From NCBI GenBank assembly GCA_003024985.2, contig PXIH01S0001017.1: 12,185 bases of DNA. One strand, given 5' to 3'. How positions within the stretch are numbered: the first letter of the stretch is position 1; each line of letters starts with the position of its first letter. The DNA is from Euperipatoides rowelli (lineage: Eukaryota > Onychophora > Udeonychophora > Euonychophora > Peripatopsidae). Below the pieces are notes generated by a model, which did not search any database, was not told the DNA's origin, and was given only the letters and a program-made list of their open reading frames with translations. A program made the position numbers and the translations under genes. Below, piece after piece: positions 8,337 through 12,185 of the stretch.

Positions 8337-8975
8337 TCAAGCTAAAGTAAACAAAGTAACACTATTATTAACAAATGTAAATATCAGAAATGAAATAATC
8401 ATGAGAACAAACTTTATCATAATTGACACAATTGACATAACACCTATAACAATTATTATGATGGCACTAAAACCACCAATACAAATCTTATCACCTACAT
8501 ACACAATGTATACCCAAAAAAGCAAAGGCATAGAACACAAGTAATTAAAAGAAAGAAAAATAAAGCAGTAAGTTACTCGGTTGTTCATATACCTTAAAGT
8601 ATTGAATCTTAAAACATATAATTGCTTTGCTAATGGCACAAAAAGATAAATAAAGCTTAAAAATACAATACCTATCCGTAAATAAAGACAGTCACAATGA
8701 TTACCTGATAACAGATATATCCCAGCCAACCAAATTTGTTGATAATCACCAATTCTGAAAGAACATTGTACTACTGTACCAAGAAAACAGGACAATTCTT
8801 GCAGAACCAGACAGAGTCTAGAACACTGGCAAATTGAATTACTCAAATCCAAAGCACAACCAATACAGAAATAGACTATAAAGGCACCAACAAAAAACAA
8901 AAGATGAATCAGCATCAGTAATTTCAGCTCTTTATTATTTACTTCCATTATTAGGTGACTTACAGGAGACAGCAT
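8337..8975 (-). CDS. Intact ORF for a predicted polytopic membrane protein inside the LINE
   Basis: No family is recognised. The frame is open for 212 codons between ORF1 and ORF2 of the LINE, the longest uninterrupted frame on the minus strand apart from the ORF2 C-terminus. Met10 (8948, MEVNNKELK) is an equally plausible start. Strongly hydrophobic segments lie at about residues 17-42, 54-73, 96-116, 134-160 and 164-202 (probably two helices), with a weaker one at 81-91, so 5-7 membrane passes are likely. Eleven cysteines are present, clustered at 37-71 (for example CIGC, CQCSRLC) and at 94-96. Arg/Lys-rich loops at 117-133 would be cytoplasmic under the positive-inside rule. The start overlaps the ORF1 stop, and ORF2 begins 83-86 bp after its stop. 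Being open while both neighbours are broken is odd. The strand is T-rich, which by itself favours hydrophobic codons, so chance openness remains possible. Confidence 0.45.
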   Translation of the reverse strand: MLSPVSHLIMEVNNKELKLLMLIHLLFFVGAFIVYFCIGCALDLSNSICQCSRLCLVLQELSCFLGTVVQCSFRIGDYQQIWLAGIYLLSGNHCDCLYLRIGIVFLSFIYLFVPLAKQLYVLRFNTLRYMNNRVTYCFIFLSFNYLCSMPLLFWVYIVYVGDKICIGGFSAIIIIVIGVMSIVSIMIKFVLMIISFLIFTFVNNSVTLFTLA

Positions 8976-9924
8976 TCATCAAATGGCCACCTAAATTATT
9001 AAGCTGCTTGGATGTAAGCCTCAAAACCACCGCAATATTTTAATCAACTTTCAATCACTTAAAATGATCAATACTAAAATCTACCTCCTTGATAGACGAT
9101 TCCTGTACCTCAAAGCCAGTATCCTTAACACCAGGAAGAGGACCAATAATTGTAGAATACATATTATTCTTAGGCAAGTCCATATCTGATTTATCTACTA
9201 TGGGAATAGGTGAAATAGACAGCCAAAAGTATAGGTGATTTAACCTCCCTTAATAATACAGTTTATAAGTAAACTTACAACCATGATCCTTAAGAACATG
9301 ATCCCAGCATCTGCCACACCATTTATAGGGACACATAGCTACTGTCTTTTTTTCATCAAAACAGAGTTGCTCCTCAAACGTGTCTGCAACTACCCTCTTA
9401 AATCATTTATTGGTTCAATAGCATGGGGCAAGACATCAATATTAGTCTGTTCATTCATTGTGAAAGTAATATGCACAGGGGTCGTAATATTTTACTGTCA
9501 CTAATTTTAATGCACGAAGGAATCTCAGCAATCTCATTAATGACTACTTTGCTGGCATCTAAAGCACTGTCAAGTCAATGATATTTAGTGACGGGAGCGA
9601 GGCAGCATACACAACATAAGGATCAGCTAACATCGTAAACTCTTTGCAGAAAATTTCCAAGGCCTGGTATGGTATGTTTCAAATTCTATAAAATTATAGA
9701 AGGAATTTACCAATTTGCTGAATTCAGCAAGTCATTCAGTAAGATTCAAACTATCCAGAATATAAATTAAAACACTGAATTGAAATGCTTGAGGTGTGTA
9801 ATTCTCATCAACCTCAACAATCAACTGTTGAGGTAGTGTTCACTAACAAAGTATATCTCTGAAAGTTGGAAATAACGTTCTCCTTAAAGTTAATGTGAGG
9901 AACTTGGGATAATGAACTAGCCAT
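8935..9924 (-). pseudogene. LINE ORF1 (gag-like, zinc-knuckle-like), broken
   Basis: ATG 9924 (MASSLSQVPHINFKENVISN) is the likely start. Recognisable protein continues across at least five frame changes: PQQLIVEVDENYTPQAFQFS, then ADPYVVYAASLPSLNIIDL, then ASKVVINEIAEIPSCIKISD, then PVHITFTMNEQTNIDVLPHA, then VADTFEEQLCFDEKKTVAMC. The last frame runs into CPYKWCGRCWDHVLKDHGC (9333-9277), a CxxC...H...C cluster close to but not identical with a CCHC zinc knuckle. This order (strand-rich domain, then knuckle) resembles ORF1 of several LINE groups, whose product coats the element RNA. After the knuckle the same frame holds IVDKSDMDLPKNNMYSTIIG and ends at tandem TAA codons, 8937-8932, with three earlier stops. 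The N-terminal 80 residues contain a perfect 8-bp hairpin at 9812-9833. Confidence 0.75.
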
Positions 9925-9960
9925 AGTAACAGCACAACAAAAATAATAATTCCATATAGT

Positions 9961-10227
9961 TTAACAAACCAACAGCATACCAATTTTTTTAACATTATCC
10001 AAAAGTGGGCATATAGCACCGCTAAGACCTTTTCTCTCTAAGCTACGAAGACTCAGCAACATTAAAAGTATACTCTTATCTACTGACGAATAAATAATTC
10101 TATAAAACAAGCCATTAAGCACAAATGAAAATGTAGTCAAATAAAACCATAGTACATATACTACCAATATTAGAATATCATTTTCAGCGCAATTCCCAGA
10201 TACATGATAAGTTACACCAAGGCTCAT
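9961..10227 (-). pseudogene. Hydrophobic 88-codon frame just upstream of LINE ORF1, uncertain
   Basis: An open frame (MSLGVTYHVSGNC...) with two hydrophobic stretches (about residues 17-45 and 52-62) ends at TAA 9963-9961, in the same frame as and 36 bp before the ORF1 ATG at 9924. It could be 5' UTR that happens to be open, or an upstream part of ORF1 cut by one stop. No domain is recognised, and a chance frame is the most likely explanation. Confidence 0.2.
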
Positions 10228-11088
10228 GGGAAAAATCCAAAATGTTTATTATTATATGTCTTTATTTTATTTTACATGTATTATTTAAGTTTATATCTTG
10301 TCAACACAATCGTAGCATCCATATCCATTATTAGGACATTATTGCCAGTCATTAGAAAAGCAATTACTGCTCTATTGAATGAGGATATCATTTCAAGCTC
10401 AACCAGAGAGCACGTAAGGTATTCCAAAATTTGGTATAGCATCTGTATCTCAGACCTACCAATGGTATATAGTCCAAAAACATCCAATCAGAGGTTGACT
10501 TGCATTCTATCTGCAAGATGACCTCGGATTGGCTGTTAGTAATTAATTTATTTATTTATACTTTAATATTTAATTTGGAGTTAGTGTTAAATTGTTAAAG
10601 TCAAATAATTAAATATTTAATCATTCACATTTTTTACTTTAAATGTTCATAAAATTACTCGAAATGTAGAATATATTAGGTGTCTAAGTTTGGGCCTCAA
10701 CCATTATTTTTGAAATTTTTTAAAACTGTTAACTAGTACAACCCACTTTTCTCACTTAACTGGTACAAGGGATCTCTCAGACTCATATTACTTTTTGGCA
10801 ATAACTTAAACTTATAAATTTTGAAAAAAATTATACCTTCAAAAATATTACAGCTCTATCTAACCCGACAAAGTTTCAGACTTTCTCAATATATTTGGCA
10901 CATTACAAACATATAGGAGCTGTACACTAAAAGGAAGGGTGCATTGTTTTACTCAGACTGTAAGCATATATGTACCTGTGGGCAACCTATTTATAATTAA
11001 AAATTATTGGTTAAATAAAAAGCTATTAATTTTCAAAATTAATATCAATAACTTCCTTAGGAGTCCTGTTTTCAAATACATATTGTTA
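10228..11088. other. AT-rich region, possible LINE 5' flank; no gene recognised
   Basis: Two frames of 105 codons (10204-10521, plus) and 68 codons (10487-10281, minus) overlap on opposite strands. Neither has a recognisable domain, and they are likely reflections of each other or chance. The patch at 10470-10530 is less AT-rich than its surroundings and could contain the 5' end of the LINE. From 10531 to 11088 I see only AT-rich DNA. Confidence 0.4.
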
Positions 11089-11089
11089 T

Positions 11090-11330
11090 CTATCTATAAT
11101 AAATAGGAAGTTTGGTCATGATGTCTGTCATGCTGTTCCACCATCTTCGGTGAGCCGATGATGCCCAAAGATGTTTTCGCTCTAGTTTCTGTCTATAGAT
11201 GTCACTGTATCAGTCTAGAATCATATTTAATCTTCTAACTATAATAAAGAGAAAGTTTGGTCATGATGTCTGTCATGCTGTTCGGCCATCTTCGGTGAGC
11301 CGATGATGCCCAAAGATGTTTTCACGCTAT
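11090..11330 (+). repeat. Duplicated unit with a conserved hairpin
   Basis: GTTTGGTCATGATGTCTGTC and the following 50 bp or so occur at 11110 and again at 11255, 145 bp apart. The only internal difference in this core is CCACC versus CGGCC. Each copy contains CATCTTCGGTGAGCCGATGA (11151-11162 region and 11288-11307), where TCGG-TGAG-CCGA plus CATC/GATG form a hairpin with one mismatch. Each copy is preceded by CTATAATAAA(T/G)AG and ends at AAAGATGTTTTC. The near identity shows that the duplication is much younger than the LINE decay. Confidence 0.85.
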
Positions 11331-11411
11331 ATTTGTCATTTTTGACAGGCTTTAGTGTATAGCAAGCTAAGAAGGAAGAAATTAATGTCCGTCATTTTTG
11401 ATGGGCTTTTA

Positions 11412-11412
11412 N
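11412..11412. other. Ambiguous base (N)
   Basis: The single unresolved base lies in the left direct repeat (GCTTTTANAGCAG). The aligned base in the copy at 11602-11651 is A. It marks uncertain local sequence or assembly. Confidence 0.98.
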
Positions 11413-11452
11413 AGCAGACAGCTAAAAACACCTATTTTTTTAATAAAAAAAA

Positions 11453-11530
11453 GGGGAGCTTTGCCCATAACCCCCCACCAGGGCTCTGCCCCTGTACCCC
11501 ACTGGGGAAAACCCCAAACCCCCCTTCTCC
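11453..11530. repeat. GC-rich cluster of small hairpins
   Basis: In otherwise AT-rich DNA, GGGGAGCTTTGCCC (11453-11466), GGGCTCTGCCC (11481-11491) and CCCCACTGGGG (11497-11507) can each fold, with CCCC runs between them. Such GGGCTCTGCCC-type blocks are known as dispersed palindromic repeats in various eukaryotes; that parallel is from memory of the pattern, not a search. The short open frames on both strands here have Pro/Gly-rich low-complexity products and are not genes. Confidence 0.65.
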
Positions 11531-11659
11531 ATCATCAAAACTGAATGGCCCACCAATCTATGGATTTCTGCTGATATGGCCCTCACAAAATTTGAGTTTG
11601 ACAAGCTAAGAAAGAAGAAATTAAAGTCTGTCATTTTTTATGGACTTTTAAACTAGTTT

Positions 11660-12185
11660 TCTAATAAAACTATTAAAAAGTGAAGATGACATCAGACGAC
11701 ATACATACATGCAAGCTCCACCAAGAAAGGAAGACTAAACAAAAGGAGGTTAAGTCAGTTTTTACTTAATGATGTTTAAGATGCTGAAACCCAAGCAAAA
11801 ATGTTATAACATAGGGACAAATGAAAATGAAAAATAAGCTGCCTATAAGCGAGTATTTTCAGCATAGGATTAGAATAATATTTAATAAAAAAAATTAACA
11901 TAACTATTACAAGAGGGTCTATGAGACTGAAAATGTTAATTACAATACTGATTTGAATGTGGGTGAATGAATGGCACAACAAATTGTGTTTAAGGGTGTT
12001 AGTTAACGTAACCAATTGGCCTGAGGTCTCACTGACACGATTGTATCAATTAAGAGTTAAAATTTTCTACATGAAAATAAAATACCAGACTTGATACCAA
12101 ATTAACTAACATGTATGAACTTTAAATTTGGGTCTTTTGGGCTCCCATTTGACTATTTCAGAAGAACATTCAGAAACTATTTTTT
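11660..12185. other. AT-rich DNA, nothing recognised
   Basis: Contains a small CATA repeat (11702-11711) and a TTAAGT/ACTTAA hairpin (about 11750-11769). A 79-codon minus frame (12015-11776) has no recognisable domain. No RNA gene or mobile-element end was seen up to the window edge. Confidence 0.5.

Larger units (their letters stand above)
5252..9924 (-). mobile_element. Decayed APE-type non-LTR retrotransposon (LINE), near full length
   Basis: In order on the minus strand are a gag-like ORF1 (9924-8935), an open membrane-protein frame (8975-8337), an apurinic-type endonuclease (8254-7482), a reverse transcriptase (6934-6190) and a C-terminal region with a cysteine-histidine finger (6055-5252). 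This is the standard layout of autonomous LINEs that copy RNA into a nicked chromosomal target, apart from the extra middle frame. ORF1 and ORF2 are broken by numerous frameshifts and stops, so the copy cannot be active. The 5' end may lie upstream of 9924 and the 3' end below 5252. The clade is unresolved: the palm motif LDVSKAFDNVNH resembles the CR1/Jockey group, while the C-terminal LSLKTRITIINTFLIPKF segment resembles L1/Tx1 and I-type elements. Confidence 0.9.
11363..11651 (+). repeat. Direct repeats of about 50 bp bracketing a GC-rich insert
   Basis: CAAGCTAAGAA(G/A)GAAGAAATTAA begins at 11363 and 11602. Each continues with GTC(C/T)GTCATTTTT(G/T)ATGG(G/A)CTTTTAA, so about 50 bp match at 239-bp spacing. 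The interval holds an A/T stretch and the GC-rich cluster at 11453-11530. Serial copies of a repeat, or insertion between duplicated ends, would both give this layout. Confidence 0.75.

Noticed and set aside
8337-8975. Membrane ORF as the mirror of a plus-strand gene
   Set aside because: No plus-strand frame of useful length crosses this segment, so it is not an antisense shadow. Chance openness on a T-rich strand is still allowed for in the confidence given.
10204-10521. 105-codon plus-strand open frame with a hydrophobic N-terminus
   Set aside because: No recognisable domain. It overlaps a minus-strand frame (10487-10281) and part of the 10227 frame in AT-rich DNA, and no promoter or homology supports either strand.
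11355-11634. Pro/Gly-rich open frames on both strands (11355-11609 plus, 11634-11440 minus)
   Set aside because: They read through an N and a GC-rich hairpin cluster. The low-complexity products reflect the repeat, not a gene.
1-12185. tRNA, rRNA or other structured RNA genes
   Set aside because: I saw no A-box/B-box pair, cloverleaf or rRNA core sequence on either strand by eye. A covariance-model search would be needed to exclude small RNAs.

Overview
This is eukaryotic DNA, almost certainly metazoan. It is AT-rich, has no operon-like gene packing and no recognisable host gene, and is made of decayed retrotransposons, MITE-like repeats, microsatellites and fold-back DNA. Two LINE lineages with animal-type reverse transcriptases, (CA)n, poly-C tracts and a TTAGGG-containing repeat family fit an animal, probably an invertebrate or basal vertebrate. 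The species cannot be named from the sequence. One base is ambiguous (N at 11412).

Left part (1-3440). The window opens with the antisense end of a CR1-like reverse transcriptase that runs off the left edge (about 1-93). Then comes a cluster of imperfect TTAGGG-containing repeat units (101-598), with further diverged copies at about 1381-1465, 2128-2220 and, inverted, 2735-2850. Two of these copies lie between short inverted repeats, which suggests a non-autonomous DNA-transposon-like family. Poly-C/(CA)n, a GGCCC/T-tract repeat and a degenerate CTAC/CTAT tract fill most of the rest.

Middle (3440-5250). The main structure is an imperfect palindrome of about 470 bp (3917-4387) with a smaller hairpin in its loop. 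It is followed by AT-rich non-coding DNA that may be the 3' UTR and poly(A) remnant of the LINE to its right.

Core (5252 to 9924, possibly to about 10230), minus strand. This is a nearly full-length but broken APE-type LINE. ORF1 (9924-8935) is gag-like with a zinc-knuckle-like motif. ORF2 runs as endonuclease (8254-7482), reverse transcriptase (6934-6190) and C-terminal region with a CCHC-like finger (6055-5252). ORF1 and ORF2 carry many frameshifts and stops. Between them sits an uninterrupted 212-codon reading frame (8975-8337) predicted to be a polytopic membrane protein. It overlaps the end of ORF1 and ends about 85 bp before ORF2. This intact middle frame inside a ruined element is the most unusual thing in the window.

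Right part (10230-12185). AT-rich DNA without a credible gene leads into a duplicated unit with a conserved hairpin (about 11090-11330), then a roughly 50-bp direct repeat (11363 and 11602) that brackets a short GC-rich hairpin cluster, then more non-coding DNA.
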